From contig JALWVU010000075.1 in assembly GCA_027079305.1 (NCBI GenBank), positions 30,729 through 94,728 of the forward strand: a stretch of 64,000 bases of DNA, in the 5' to 3' direction. The notes below the pieces were generated by a model. That model saw only the letters and a list, made by a program, of their open reading frames with translations. It did no database searches and was not told the DNA's origin. This document shows, piece after piece, positions 19,182 through 28,403 of the stretch. The DNA comes from Aquificaceae bacterium (GTDB lineage Bacteria; Aquificota; Aquificia; Aquificales; Aquificaceae). Numbering within the stretch: position 1 is the first letter of the stretch; each line of letters starts with the position of its first letter. The position numbers and the translations under genes are program-made.

Positions 19182-21410
19182 ATGGAAAAGGTATGGGAGA
19201 TCCACGGACTGACGGAGGAGGAATACAGAAGGATTCTTGAGCGTTTGGGGAGGGAGCCCAACCAGGTAGAACTTGGCATCCTGGGAGCTCTATGGTCTGA
19301 GCACTGCTCTTATAAGTCCTCCAAAAAAGTCCTCAAAAGGTTTCCTACCAAAGCGGAATGGGTAGTTCAGGGCCCGGGTGAGAACGCCGGGGTGGTTAAG
19401 ATAGACGATGAGGTATGGGTAGCCTTCAAGATAGAGAGCCATAACCACCCTTCCTTTATAGAGCCCTTCAACGGCGCTGCCACAGGTGTGGGAGGGATAA
19501 TCAGGGACATCCTTTCGATGGGTGCCCGTCCAATAGCCCTCGCGGACTCCCTCAGGTTCGGGGAGATGGAAGGGCCTCATACAAGGTTCCTGCTCAGGGG
19601 TGTGGTGAAGGGCATAAGCTCTTACGGAAACTCCATAGGTGTCCCCACCGTGGCGGGGGAGACCTTCTTCGAAGGTTCTTATCAAACTAACCCCCTCGTG
19701 AACGCCTTCTGCCTGGGCGTCCTTCCCGCGGGCAGGATGCTGAGGGCGAGGGCCACGGAGGTGGGTCAGGCTCTCTTTCTGATAGGCTCCTCCACAGGAA
19801 GGGACGGGATACACGGGGCTGTAATGGCATCGGGAGAGTTCGGTGAGGAGGTGGAGGAGAAGAGACCCAACGTTCAGGTGGGAGATCCCTACTTTGAGAA
19901 GAAGCTGATAGAGGCAGTCCTGGAAGCTGTAGAAAGAGATCTTGTGGTCGGCATGCAGGACTTGGGAGCTGCGGGACTCGCGGGGTCCGCCTCCGAGATA
20001 GCGAGCAAGTCGGGAATGGGTGTGGAGCTGTATCTTGAAAGGGTTCCCCTGCGGGAGGAGGGGATGAGCCCCTACGAGATACTCCTTTCCGAGAGCCAGG
20101 AGAGGATGCTCCTGATAACCGAAGAAGAGAACGTCCCTGAGCTCGAAAGGCTTGCGCGGAGATATCACCTCAGCTACGGGGTGGTGGGAAAAACTACCGA
20201 AGGGGACAGGTTCAGGGCCTACTTCAATGGAGAGCCTGTGGCGGACCTGCCCGTGAGCCTGATAGTGGAGGAGGCCCCTGTCTACGATAGGCCCATCAAA
20301 GAGCCGGGATACCTGCGTGAGGTCAGAAGCTTCGACCAGAGCACCCTTCCTGAAGTGGATATAAAAGAAGCCCTATACAAGCTCCTCTCATCCCCCAACG
20401 TCTGCTCCAAGGCCTGGATCTTTACCCAGTATGACTACCAGGTGGGAACCAACACGGTCCTCAAACCCGGAGGCGACTCGGCGGTCTTGAGGCTCAAGTG
20501 GCCCGTCCGTCCCGAGATAAGGTCCGAAAAGGGGATAGCCATCTCCTGTGAGGGGAACGGAAGGATAGTCTTTCTGGACCCCTACGAGGGGGGCAAGTCC
20601 GTGGTGGCGGAGGCCTGCAGGAATGTGGCCTGCGTAGGAGCGAGGCCCCTTGCCATAACCGACTGCCTTAACTTCGGAAATCCAGAGAGGCCTGAGATCA
20701 TGTGGCAGTTCGTCAGAGCGGTAGAGGGTATGGCGGAGGCCTGCGAAAAACTGAGCGTTCCCGTGGTGAGCGGAAACGTCTCCCTATACAACGAGACGGT
20801 GGAAAAGAGGGAGATCAGGAACGTGTACCCCACTCCGGTTGTCGTCTGCGTGGGTGTGCTGGAGAAGGCAGACAAGCATGTGGACATAACCTACATATCC
20901 ACCGGAGATATACTCCTGATAGGGGATCTGAGTAGGGCTTCGAATGTGGGAGGGAGTGAGTATCTTAAGGTGGTCCACGGACTCGTTAAGGGAAGTGTTC
21001 CACCGGTGGATCTGGACAAAGAAAAGCTTTTGATAGATACCCTTATAGAGCTTGTCTATAGAGACATGATAATGTCCGCCCATGATATCTCCACAGGGGG
21101 GCTTCTGATTAACGTTCTTGAGAGCCTTTTCCCGACCAGATTCGGAGCAGAGCTGGAGCTTTACGGGGACGAGAGGCCCGATTTCTTTCTCTTCGCGGAG
21201 ATGCCCACGAGGGTCGTTGTAAGCGTGGAGAGTTCTCTGACGGACAAGGTGAAGGACTTCCTTGAGGAGAGGGGAGTGGACTGGATGTATGTGGGAAGGA
21301 TAACGAAGGACAGGAGTTTGAAGGTAAGCTACAACGGGAAACTCATATTAGAAGAGAATGTGGACAGGCTCAAGGAGGTGTGGGAAAGATCCTTAGAGGA
21401 AGCTCTCTGA
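19182..21410 (+). CDS. purL: Phosphoribosylformylglycinamidine synthase, small-type PurL subunit
   Basis: The 742-residue length is that of the small PurL that works with separate PurS and PurQ subunits. ESHNHPSF (about residue 84-91) with FNGAATGVGG is the catalytic/ATP-binding signature, and a second half with PGGDSAVLRLK and SGNVSLYNE shows the internal duplication. The enzyme converts FGAR to FGAM in purine synthesis using glutamine-derived ammonia. purS and purQ are not in this window. The 3' end overlaps the lspA start by 31 nt. Confidence 0.96.
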   Translation: MEKVWEIHGLTEEEYRRILERLGREPNQVELGILGALWSEHCSYKSSKKVLKRFPTKAEWVVQGPGENAGVVKIDDEVWVAFKIESHNHPSFIEPFNGAATGVGGIIRDILSMGARPIALADSLRFGEMEGPHTRFLLRGVVKGISSYGNSIGVPTVAGETFFEGSYQTNPLVNAFCLGVLPAGRMLRARATEVGQALFLIGSSTGRDGIHGAVMASGEFGEEVEEKRPNVQVGDPYFEKKLIEAVLEAVERDLVVGMQDLGAAGLAGSASEIASKSGMGVELYLERVPLREEGMSPYEILLSESQERMLLITEEENVPELERLARRYHLSYGVVGKTTEGDRFRAYFNGEPVADLPVSLIVEEAPVYDRPIKEPGYLREVRSFDQSTLPEVDIKEALYKLLSSPNVCSKAWIFTQYDYQVGTNTVLKPGGDSAVLRLKWPVRPEIRSEKGIAISCEGNGRIVFLDPYEGGKSVVAEACRNVACVGARPLAITDCLNFGNPERPEIMWQFVRAVEGMAEACEKLSVPVVSGNVSLYNETVEKREIRNVYPTPVVVCVGVLEKADKHVDITYISTGDILLIGDLSRASNVGGSEYLKVVHGLVKGSVPPVDLDKEKLLIDTLIELVYRDMIMSAHDISTGGLLINVLESLFPTRFGAELELYGDERPDFFLFAEMPTRVVVSVESSLTDKVKDFLEERGVDWMYVGRITKDRSLKVSYNGKLILEENVDRLKEVWERSLEEAL

Positions 21411-21850
21411 TATACGTATACACCCTGATCACGGTGGTTTTGCTGGACCTATCCACCAAAAAGCTGGCGGAGGTCTACCTGTCCGAAAGGAGCTACGAGC
21501 CTCTTCCATTTCTGAAACTCTTTCTGATCCACAACAGGGGTGCAGCCTTCGGCCTGTTTGCAGACCTTCCGGACATTATAAGAGTTCCCCTCCTCCTTAT
21601 AACACCCCTCGTGGCCCTCCTGATAACCTACCTTTACTCCCGCAGAAGTGAAAATCCAAAGGTAGCCCTCGCCATGGGACTGATAGCGGGGGGAGCGCTC
21701 GGGAACCTCTATGACAGACTGTTCCTGGGGGAAGTCAGGGACTTTATCCACCTCCACGTGGGAGATCTCTACTGGCCCGCCTTCAACCTGGCGGACGCAT
21801 CCATAACGATGGCGATCCTCTTCCTTCTCCTCCACTACATAAGGAAGTAA
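21380..21850 (+). CDS. lspA: Lipoprotein signal peptidase (signal peptidase II)
   Basis: The 156-residue membrane protein has four predicted spans and the two catalytic aspartate motifs. GNLYDRLFLGEVRDFI (about residues 107-122) contains the first Asp, and FNLADASI (about 134-141) contains the second. It removes signal peptides from prolipoproteins after lipid attachment. The GTG start lies inside purL, a 31-nt overlap implying coupled translation; a later start would truncate the first helix. The stop codon doubles as part of the TAAAAT box before the next gene. Confidence 0.93.
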   Translation: MGKILRGSSLIYVYTLITVVLLDLSTKKLAEVYLSERSYEPLPFLKLFLIHNRGAAFGLFADLPDIIRVPLLLITPLVALLITYLYSRRSENPKVALAMGLIAGGALGNLYDRLFLGEVRDFIHLHVGDLYWPAFNLADASITMAILFLLLHYIRK

Positions 21851-21853
21851 AAT
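21848..21853 (+). promoter_or_regulatory. -10-like box before the archaemetzincin gene (leaderless candidate)
   Basis: TAAAAT overlaps the lspA stop and ends 7 nt before the ATG at 21861. CTAAGCG between them contains no ribosome site. Confidence 0.38.
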
Positions 21854-21860
21854 CTAAGCG

Positions 21861-22385
21861 ATGGGTTACATCTACACAACCTCCTTCGGAAAGGTTGAGG
21901 AGAGACTGCTTCTGGGGACTGCTGGGAACATAAAGGAGGTTTTCGGTATTGAAGTAAGGATATCTTCCGTTCCATTCCCGCCGAGGCTCGGCTTCGATCC
22001 GTCGAGAGAACAGTATCACGCAGGGACGCTACTGGGATACCTCAGCACCCTGGACTTTCCTGATCTTATAAAGCTCCTCGCCCTCGTGGAGTTCGATCTA
22101 TACGAGAAGGGGCTCAACTTCGTCTTCGGGGAGGCCCAGCTGGGCGGTAGGAACGCGGTGGTGAGTGTATTCAGATTGAGAACGGAAAACGAGAGGCTCT
22201 TCTTCGAGAGGACCTTCAAGGAGGTGAACCACGAGCTCGGGCATACCTTCGGCCTCGAACACTGTCCAGATCCAGAATGCGTTATGAGCTTTTCCAACTC
22301 CCTTATGGAGGTTGACAGAAAGGGCAGGTTCTTCTGTAGATCCTGCAGGGAGAAGCTATCATCCGCTCTGAAGTCTTATTCCTGA
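21861..22385 (+). CDS. amzA: Archaemetzincin-family zinc metallopeptidase
   Basis: The 174-residue protein has the extended metzincin motif HELGHTFGLEHC (about residues 124-135), followed by a CVM and a C-terminal CRSC pair. This HExxHxxGxxxC...CxM...CxxC pattern is diagnostic for archaemetzincins, which bind a catalytic zinc through three histidines and a structural zinc through four cysteines. Archaemetzincins are mostly archaeal and occur in scattered bacteria, so lateral origin is likely, though the base composition matches neighbours. The physiological substrate is unknown. The 3' end converges on and overlaps the MFS transporter gene by 27 nt. Confidence 0.92.
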   Translation: MGYIYTTSFGKVEERLLLGTAGNIKEVFGIEVRISSVPFPPRLGFDPSREQYHAGTLLGYLSTLDFPDLIKLLALVEFDLYEKGLNFVFGEAQLGGRNAVVSVFRLRTENERLFFERTFKEVNHELGHTFGLEHCPDPECVMSFSNSLMEVDRKGRFFCRSCREKLSSALKSYS

Positions 22386-23531
22386 AAGCCACAGGTAGAC
22401 GAGAAAGAGCCAGATTAGGGAAAGGGAAAAGTTCGTAAGGAGCATGTAGGTGGTTCCCAACTTTAGAAAAAGTCCTCCCACTGCACCACCCGCAAAGGCT
22501 CCCACAAACTGGAAGGTGTTGTAGACTCCCACAGACATACCCCTCGTGTCCTTAGGGGAAAGCTTGGTGAGTAGGGAGGGCATAACAGGCTCCAGAAGAT
22601 GGAAACCGATGAAGTACAGAGTCAGAAGTAGAACCACTCCCCAGAAACCTCCCAGTATCAAGTGGGAAAGGAAGCCGAGAGATATCAGGACCACACCCGT
22701 GAGGAAGACTCCCTTTATCTTCCCCTTTTTCTCTGCAAGGATGGTGGAGGGAACCATTATCGCCACCGAGAGGAGTATCACGGGCAGGTAGATCTTCCAG
22801 TGTTCAGGTTTGGGGAAGCGGTATCTGTCTATGAGCTCTATTGGGATCACAGTGAATATAGAAACCAGAAAGGCGTGGAGAACACCCACGGAGAGGTCCA
22901 GCATCATCTGATTTCTGTCCCTGAGTATCCTTCTCATACCCTTCAGAAGGGGGCCAGTTTCCTCCTGGTGCTTTTTAGGCTCAGGTATGAAGAAGAGGAT
23001 GTAGAGCATGGCAACCGTGGAGAGGAAAGCGGTCAGGTAGAAGATAAAAGGGACACCCAGCTTCCCCGCAATTACGGGAGCGACCGTTATACTCAGTGCA
23101 AAGACCATCCCCACGGAAGCTCCTATGTGGGCAAAGGCCCTCGTTCTCACCTCCTCCCTTATCAGGTCCGCGGCAAGGGAGACCGCTGCGGAGGATATAG
23201 CCCCAGCCCCCTGAATGAGCCTGGCGAGGATCATGCTCCAGATGTTCCAGGCAAGACCCCCCAAAACGCTTCCGATTATGTAAGCGAGAAAGCCGAAGGT
23301 GATCACCGGCTTCCTTCCGTATCTGTCCGAGAGGTATCCGAAGGGTATCTGGAGTAGGGCCTGGGTGAGTCCGTATATACCCACAGCCACACCGGTGAGC
23401 ACGGGAGTGCTTCCCTCCAGACCTCTCGCGTAGGGGGCGAGGACGGGAAGGAGCAGGAAAAGTCCCAGCATGCGGGCGACCACAGCAAATGTTATTCCCG
23501 CAAGGGTTTTCTTCTCCTGGGGGGTGAACAT
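22359..23531 (-). CDS. MFS transporter
   Basis: The 390-residue protein has about 12 membrane helices and the MFS loop motif GYLSDRYGRKPVITFGFLA (about residues 63-81) between helices 2 and 3. The family exports or imports small molecules by proton-coupled antiport; the sequence resembles multidrug-type exporters (LAPYARGLEGS) but the substrate is not readable. A TATAAT box 9 nt before the ATG suggests its own leaderless promoter behind the GTPase gene. The 3' end overlaps the archaemetzincin gene tail to tail. Confidence 0.86.
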   Translation of the reverse strand: MFTPQEKKTLAGITFAVVARMLGLFLLLPVLAPYARGLEGSTPVLTGVAVGIYGLTQALLQIPFGYLSDRYGRKPVITFGFLAYIIGSVLGGLAWNIWSMILARLIQGAGAISSAAVSLAADLIREEVRTRAFAHIGASVGMVFALSITVAPVIAGKLGVPFIFYLTAFLSTVAMLYILFFIPEPKKHQEETGPLLKGMRRILRDRNQMMLDLSVGVLHAFLVSIFTVIPIELIDRYRFPKPEHWKIYLPVILLSVAIMVPSTILAEKKGKIKGVFLTGVVLISLGFLSHLILGGFWGVVLLLTLYFIGFHLLEPVMPSLLTKLSPKDTRGMSVGVYNTFQFVGAFAGGAVGGLFLKLGTTYMLLTNFSLSLIWLFLVYLWLSGIRLQSG

Positions 23532-23540
23532 CAGGAAGTT

Positions 23541-23546
23541 ATTATA
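23541..23546 (-). promoter_or_regulatory. -10-like box before the MFS gene (leaderless candidate)
   Basis: A perfect TATAAT on the minus strand is separated from the ATG at 23531 by 9 nt (AACTTCCTG), which is not a ribosome site. Confidence 0.42.
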
Positions 23547-23548
23547 GA

Positions 23549-24100
23549 TCAGGAGCTTTCCAGGCTGTATCTGATTATCTCAAGGAGTGTTAGCAGGACC
23601 TTTTTGACGTCCTCCTTGTTTTTGGCGGAGAGGGGTATGACCGGGATGCCTTCATCATCGGATATGTCGAGAGCGAACTTAACGTCGTCGGGGGGCCAGG
23701 CGTTAGGGAGATCCTGTTTGTTGGCCCCCACCACTATTGGAACGGGGAACCTGGACTGGAAGAAGTTGATTATCCTTCTCGCCTCGTGGAAGGTTTTAGG
23801 ATCGGTGCTGTCCACGAGGACTATTATCCCGAGGGCGCCTTCACCGAGGATCTCCCACATGAAGTCGAACCTGGACTGGCCCGGTGTCCCGAAGAGGTAA
23901 AGCTCGTGCTCGTCGTCTATCCTTATCTTCCCGAAGTCCATAGCTACGGTGGTGTAGTCCTTCACACTCTTCTCGTTGGTGGCTGACGTCTTCCTTTCGG
24001 TGGTTACGGTCTTTATCTCGCTGACGGTGTTTATAAACTGAGTTTTTCCCGCCGCGAAGGGTCCCGCGACCACTATCTTGATCTTCTTCAGCTCCTTCAT
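23549..24100 (-). CDS. MglA-like small Ras-type GTPase
   Basis: The 183-residue protein has G1 GPFAAGKTQF (about residues 13-22), a G3 region reading FGTPGQSRFDF instead of DxxGQ, and G4 GANKQDLP (about 125-132). These features are typical of bacterial MglA and related conservon GTPases. Such GTPases work with roadblock proteins as switches for polarity, motility or surface machines. The next genes upstream in the operon encode a DUF4388/PATAN protein, a roadblock/LC7 protein and a membrane coiled-coil protein, so these four probably act together. Eight nt separate it from the DUF4388 gene. Confidence 0.88.
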   Translation of the reverse strand: MKELKKIKIVVAGPFAAGKTQFINTVSEIKTVTTERKTSATNEKSVKDYTTVAMDFGKIRIDDEHELYLFGTPGQSRFDFMWEILGEGALGIIVLVDSTDPKTFHEARRIINFFQSRFPVPIVVGANKQDLPNAWPPDDVKFALDISDDEGIPVIPLSAKNKEDVKKVLLTLLEIIRYSLESS

Positions 24101-24108
24101 ACTCCCAC

Positions 24109-24801
24109 CTACAGCTGTTTAATCTTGTCTATTATCTTCGCAAGAAGGTCGAGGGTTATGGAAGGCTTCTGGACCCTCTCCTTCCTCTTCCTCCTGATTA
24201 TTCCGGAGGCGAGGAAACCGTATAAGGCCCTGTCAACCGTCAGCCTGTCGAGGCCCGATTCCTTCCTTATGTCCGCCACTGTTCTGCTTCCGTTCACAAG
24301 GGATAGAACCTTCTTCTCTTCCTCGGTCAGGTTCACTTTGGAGAGTTTTGCGTCCGCACCGGGGGATTTCTCAAAGACGAGCATCTCGTCCGAGATCTTC
24401 CTCTCCACCTCCTCTTCGGTAAGGTTACGGGAGGCCCTCATTATAAGCTCTTCCACAGGATAGTAGACGGGAACGTCGCTGTCATACTTTATAAAGCCCG
24501 GAGTGAAGGAGAATATACCCTCCTTCTGGTTCAGCCTCGGGAGGAAGAACCTTTCTATGGTCTTGTGGATGTCCTCCTTCCTGATCCTGAGCTTCTTTAT
24601 GAGCTGATCGAAGTTCCTGTCCGTGTATACGCGGAAGACCTTATCCACGGGTCTAGCGAACACTATCTCGCCGTCCTTGACGTAGTAGGCTACTATCATG
24701 TCCTTCCACTCTACGAGAAGGACACCGCTCTTTTTGTCCTTTGCAAGGACCTGAAGTATGTCCGCAAAGTTGAAAGTAGTAAGATCCCCCGTCAGAGCCA
24801 T
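24109..24801 (-). CDS. DUF4388 (PATAN) domain protein
   Basis: The 230-residue protein begins with LTGDLTTFNFADILQVLA...KSGVL, the typical opening of DUF4388/PATAN domains, which often occur with response regulators and small GTPases. The remainder has a winged-helix-like part near 165-220 (RTVADIRKESGLDRLTVDRALYGFL). It overlaps nothing and sits 3 nt from the roadblock gene. I infer an adaptor or effector of the neighbouring GTPase. Confidence 0.75.
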   Translation of the reverse strand: MALTGDLTTFNFADILQVLAKDKKSGVLLVEWKDMIVAYYVKDGEIVFARPVDKVFRVYTDRNFDQLIKKLRIRKEDIHKTIERFFLPRLNQKEGIFSFTPGFIKYDSDVPVYYPVEELIMRASRNLTEEEVERKISDEMLVFEKSPGADAKLSKVNLTEEEKKVLSLVNGSRTVADIRKESGLDRLTVDRALYGFLASGIIRRKRKERVQKPSITLDLLAKIIDKIKQL

Positions 24802-24804
24802 CTA

Positions 24805-25161
24805 TTAACCTATAGCCTCCTTAAGTTGTCCCTGTGCTTTCTTTATCTCCATAAGTAGAAGCCCCAGCTTGGCCGCGTTGCTCGCCAGAACGGTCAGAAC
24901 CGCATCCTGACCTATACCTGTCAGAATTATGTATCCGTCCTCCCCCTTTATGGTTATCTGCTCAAGAACGCCCTTTTCGAGCTCTTCGGTAACCTTCTCA
25001 CCGAGGGAGAGTATGGCCGCACTCATAGCGGCAACCCTGTCCTCCTCTATCCCAGGCTTCAGGACTGCGGATATGGGAAGCCCGTCCGCGCTGACGAGAA
25101 CCGCTCCTTCGAGTCCGGAACTCTTGATAAGCTCCTGAAGGATCTTTTCATACTTGTCCAT
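24805..25161 (-). CDS. Roadblock/LC7 domain protein (MglB-like)
   Basis: The 118-residue protein is a single roadblock fold: LQELIKSSGLEGAVLVSADG at the start, the conserved MSAAILSLGE helix in the middle and a terminal ILTGIGQDAVLTVLAS region. Roadblock proteins such as MglB act as GTPase-activating or regulatory partners of MglA-type GTPases. The matching GTPase gene lies two genes downstream. A ribosome site (AAAGGAGGG) precedes the ATG. Confidence 0.87.
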   Translation of the reverse strand: MDKYEKILQELIKSSGLEGAVLVSADGLPISAVLKPGIEEDRVAAMSAAILSLGEKVTEELEKGVLEQITIKGEDGYIILTGIGQDAVLTVLASNAAKLGLLLMEIKKAQGQLKEAIG

Positions 25162-25177
25162 ACCCTATGACCCTCCT

Positions 25178-25906
25178 TTAAATGTCTTTCAAAAATCCAA
25201 GCTCTCTTTTTATCTCTCCCTGCACCTCTATCAGCTTCTCTAACCCCTCCTTGATCCTATTTAGATCTATTTTATCGCTTTTTTCTTCGAGAAGTAAAAT
25301 TAAGGACTCGAGCTCCCTCCTGCACTCTTCGTTCAGCGCTTTTATCTTGGAAAACTTCTCCCTGTAAACCTCAAGCAGATGTTCCAAGGACTGGCCTATG
25401 GCACCCACCGGATCCAAACCGGTAGGTAGCTCTACCTGAGTTCTTCCCTCCTGAAGCTCTTCAAGGGCCCTAAGTATGGCGGCAGCGTTTTCAGATATGG
25501 AGTCGAGCTGATCCTCAAGCTCCCTTATGCTCCTTTCGTATCTCTCCTCAAAGGTCTCCACAAGCTCCTTTATGCTGTGGACTACATCGAGAACCTCCTC
25601 ATGGAGCGGTATGGGAACCACCATCTTCTCCCTATGCTTTTCCTCGAGTATGTCGATAACATACATGAGCCTTCCGAAAAGCTCCTCTATCTTGGTCTTC
25701 ATCCAGAGTATGCTCAAAAACACCCACAGGAGGGCCACACCGAATCCTGCACCCACCGCGTAGTAGGGATTTACTCCGCCCAGGAAGAAGAGAGCGCCTG
25801 ATATAGCCAAACCGAGAACCAAAGAGGAGAATAGAAAAAACTTGAGAAGCTCTCCCGCCAGGGACGATAACTTAGGAGTTTCAACCATGGGCCCGCCCTC
25901 TCTCAT
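25178..25906 (-). CDS. Membrane-anchored coiled-coil protein of the GTPase/roadblock operon
   Basis: The 242-residue protein has two adjacent membrane helices (about residues 20-40 and 47-70). A long cytoplasmic coiled coil follows (about 85-240), with heptad-like E/K/L runs such as YERSIRELEDQLDSI. It resembles the signalling part of chemoreceptor-like or septum-site proteins without a recognisable family. It heads the four-gene GTPase module and may recruit that module to the membrane. Two in-frame ATGs compete: 25906 with a weak AAGAG site, and 25888 preceded by GAGAGGG. The shorter form is equally plausible. Confidence 0.68.
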   Translation of the reverse strand: MREGGPMVETPKLSSLAGELLKFFLFSSLVLGLAISGALFFLGGVNPYYAVGAGFGVALLWVFLSILWMKTKIEELFGRLMYVIDILEEKHREKMVVPIPLHEEVLDVVHSIKELVETFEERYERSIRELEDQLDSISENAAAILRALEELQEGRTQVELPTGLDPVGAIGQSLEHLLEVYREKFSKIKALNEECRRELESLILLLEEKSDKIDLNRIKEGLEKLIEVQGEIKRELGFLKDI

Positions 25907-25955
25907 TTTTTGCTCTTAAAAGATATCGTCATTTCCGCTCCACCTTTTCAGCAAA

Positions 25956-26534
25956 CTACTCTCCCGCCTCTTCCGCAAAAAGCTCCCTCCTCATGGCGAC
26001 CTTGCCCGTTCTGGCCATCTCCTTTATCCCGAAGGGCTTGAGAAGCTCGAGCATGGCGTTTATCTTGTCCTCATCGCCGGTGACCTCTATGGTGTAGGTC
26101 TCGGGAGAGACGTCCACTATCTTGCCTCTGAATATCTCCACTATTCTCAGGACCTCGTCCCTCGCCCTGGAGGTAGGGGTGTGAACCTTTATGAGAACCA
26201 GCTCCCTCTCCACGTGGGGAACGTCCGTTATGTCCCTGACCTTGAGGGTGTCTATCAGCTTCCTGAGCTGTTTCACCACCTGGTCTATGACTATATCGTC
26301 CCCAACCACCTCTATAGTCATCCTCGAAATGCCGGGTTCGTGGGTTTCACCAACGGAGAGGCTCTCTATGTTGTAACCTTTTCCCGCTATCAAAGTTGCT
26401 ATCCTTGCAAGGACACCTATCTCGTTCCTTACCTTTACGTTTATGATGTGTTTCCTGACCTGGCCCTTTCTCGTCTGTCTGAACTTGGGAGCCTTCGCGA
26501 CGGTTATATCCGCTCCTCCAACGATGTCCGCCAT
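25956..26534 (-). CDS. ilvN: Acetolactate synthase small (regulatory) subunit
   Basis: The 192-residue protein has an N-terminal ACT domain (about residues 24-100) with [23 protein letters not shown], the valine-binding region, and a C-terminal second regulatory domain. It activates the IlvB catalytic subunit and confers valine feedback inhibition. About 20 residues precede the first ACT strand, slightly longer than usual. It follows ilvB by 12 nt in one operon. Confidence 0.95.
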   Translation of the reverse strand: MADIVGGADITVAKAPKFRQTRKGQVRKHIINVKVRNEIGVLARIATLIAGKGYNIESLSVGETHEPGISRMTIEVVGDDIVIDQVVKQLRKLIDTLKVRDITDVPHVERELVLIKVHTPTSRARDEVLRIVEIFRGKIVDVSPETYTIEVTGDEDKINAMLELLKPFGIKEMARTGKVAMRRELFAEEAGE

Positions 26535-26546
26535 ACTCTTCCTCCT

Positions 26547-28298
26547 TCAGCCTACCAGATACATGGTCTCTGCCTCCGTCCCCCTTCCGTCTTCGAGAAT
26601 CATATCCCTGTAGGACTTACCGGGTGGCACCATGGGAAGGACGTTCTCCTCCCTGTCCACAACGAAGTCCATTATGACGGGCCTGTCGTCGATTCTCATG
26701 GCTTCCTCAAGTATCTCCCTAACCTCTTTAGGTTTCTCAGCCCTGAAGCCCACAGCTCCCATAGACTCCGCGAGCTTGACGAAGTCCGGCTGGAGGCTGA
26801 GATCCACCTCCGAGTATCTCTTGTCGTAGAAGAGCTCCTGCCACTGGCGGACCATCCCCAGATAGGCGTTGTTTATTATTGCCACCTTGACGGGGACCTT
26901 ATACTGGACCGCGGTTATTATCTCCTGCATCGTCATTATGAAAGAGCCGTCCCCGTCCACGACGAAGACCTCCTTCTCGGGCCTTCCTATCTTTGCCCCT
27001 ATTCCCGCGGGGAGCCCGAAGCCCATGGTTCCGAGACCGCCCGAGTTGAGGAACTGCCTCGGATAGGAGAACTTGTAGAACATGGCGGCCCACATCTGGT
27101 GCTGTCCAACTCCGGGGACTATTATCGCGTCCCCGCTCGTTACCTCGTAGATCTGCTCTATCACATACTGGGGCTTTATGACCTTCTTGGAGTTCTTGTA
27201 GGTCAAGGGGTGGAGCTTCTTCCACTTCTCTATCTGCTCGAGCCACCTCTCCCTCTCTTCGAGGTAAAGGATCTTGGCTCCCTTCCTTTTGAGCTCGTTT
27301 ATCAGCTTCCTGAGAACTATCTTCACGTCCCCCACTATGGGAACGTCCACGATTATGTTCTTGGATATGGAGGCGGGATCTATGTCTATGTGAATTATCT
27401 TCGCGTCGGGAGCGAACTCGTCTATCTTGCCCGTGACCCTGTCGTCGAACCTGGCTCCGACAGCTATCAGGAGATCCGAGTTGTAAACCGCCATGTTGGC
27501 GTAGTAGGTCCCGTGCATGCCGAGCATTCTGAGCGAGAGAGGATGGTTCTCTGGAAAGGCCCCCTTGCCCTGGGTGGTGGTGGTTACGGGAATCTTCATG
27601 AGCTCCGCGAGCTCTATAAGTTCCTCCTGGGCTTCCGCGTTTACAGCCCCTCCTCCCACGTATAGAACCGGTCTTTTAGCTTCCATTATCAGCTTGGCCG
27701 CCTTCTTTATCTGCTGAGCGTTTCCTTCCACGTGGGGCTTGTATCCGGGGAGGGCCTTTTTGACCTCTTCCAAGGAAGGGATCTTCACGTCCGAAAGCTG
27801 CTGGGTTATGTCCTTGGGAATGTCCACGAGAACCGGTCCCGGTCTTCCGGTCTTGGCTATGTAGAAGGCCTCCCTTATGATGAGGGGGAGCTCCTCTATG
27901 TCCCGGACGAGGAAGTTGTGTTTGGTTATCGGCCTCGTTATGCCGACTATATCGACCTCCTGGAAGGCGTCGTTACCTATCATGTGGGTGGGAACCTGTC
28001 CTGTTATGACTACGAGAGGAACGGAGTCCATGTAGGCGTCCGCTATGGGCGTGACTATGTTGGTGGCTCCCGGGCCGGAGGTTGTCATGGCGACTCCTAC
28101 CTTCCCCGTGGCTTTTGCATACCCTTCCGCCATGTGGCCGGCACCCTGCTCGTGACGGGCGAGTATATGTTTTATACTCCCGTCCCTATAGAGGGCGTCG
28201 TAGACCTCCATTATGGCCCCGCCGGGAAGGCCGAAGATCACCTCCACATTTTCCTCTTTTAGGGTTTCTATGACTATGTCCGCGCCTTTCCTCGACAT
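26547..28298 (-). CDS. ilvB: Acetolactate synthase large (catalytic) subunit
   Basis: The 583-residue ThDP enzyme condenses two pyruvates to acetolactate, or pyruvate with 2-ketobutyrate, in branched-chain amino acid synthesis. The N-terminal ThDP glutamate lies in FGLPGG (about 25-30), the FAD-binding middle domain has [10 protein letters not shown], and the ThDP-Mg motif is [10 protein letters not shown]...NNAYLGMV. I set the start at 28298 because GGAGGAGAAAGG stands 4-10 nt before this ATG. An upstream in-frame ATG would place that ribosome site inside the gene and lie near the predicted transcription start. Confidence 0.95.
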   Translation of the reverse strand: MSRKGADIVIETLKEENVEVIFGLPGGAIMEVYDALYRDGSIKHILARHEQGAGHMAEGYAKATGKVGVAMTTSGPGATNIVTPIADAYMDSVPLVVITGQVPTHMIGNDAFQEVDIVGITRPITKHNFLVRDIEELPLIIREAFYIAKTGRPGPVLVDIPKDITQQLSDVKIPSLEEVKKALPGYKPHVEGNAQQIKKAAKLIMEAKRPVLYVGGGAVNAEAQEELIELAELMKIPVTTTTQGKGAFPENHPLSLRMLGMHGTYYANMAVYNSDLLIAVGARFDDRVTGKIDEFAPDAKIIHIDIDPASISKNIIVDVPIVGDVKIVLRKLINELKRKGAKILYLEERERWLEQIEKWKKLHPLTYKNSKKVIKPQYVIEQIYEVTSGDAIIVPGVGQHQMWAAMFYKFSYPRQFLNSGGLGTMGFGLPAGIGAKIGRPEKEVFVVDGDGSFIMTMQEIITAVQYKVPVKVAIINNAYLGMVRQWQELFYDKRYSEVDLSLQPDFVKLAESMGAVGFRAEKPKEVREILEEAMRIDDRPVIMDFVVDREENVLPMVPPGKSYRDMILEDGRGTEAETMYLVG

Positions 28299-28329
28299 TA
28301 TCCTTTCTCCTCCGGAGTAATATATAAAC

Positions 28330-28366
28330 AAAATAAGGTAAAGGCATCACAAAGCCAAGGGAATTT
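28330..28366 (-). promoter_or_regulatory. Promoter of the ilvB operon with AAATTCCC element
   Basis: On the minus strand AAATTCCC (28359-28366) abuts TTGGCT (28353-28358), then 17 nt, then TATTTT (28330-28335). The predicted start is about 24 nt before the ilvB ATG. This is the third copy of the AAATTCCCTTG element in the window. Confidence 0.55.
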
Positions 28367-28374
28367 GATATAAT
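28366..28374 (+). promoter_or_regulatory. Extended -10 promoter of atpA
   Basis: TGATATAAT is a TGn-extended -10 box on the plus strand, 29 nt before the atpA ATG, which has a strong GAGGAGG ribosome site. It abuts the divergent ilvB promoter element, so the two may compete for polymerase. Confidence 0.5.
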
Positions 28375-28403
28375 TTGAAGGCACAAAAAGAGGAGGTCTG
28401 AGT

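Noticed and set aside
26181..27665. Long open frame on the plus strand opposite ilvB
   Set aside because: It is antisense to a gene with complete ThDP-enzyme motifs, has no start signal and reads as low-complexity composition. High GC at third codon positions of ilvB explains it.
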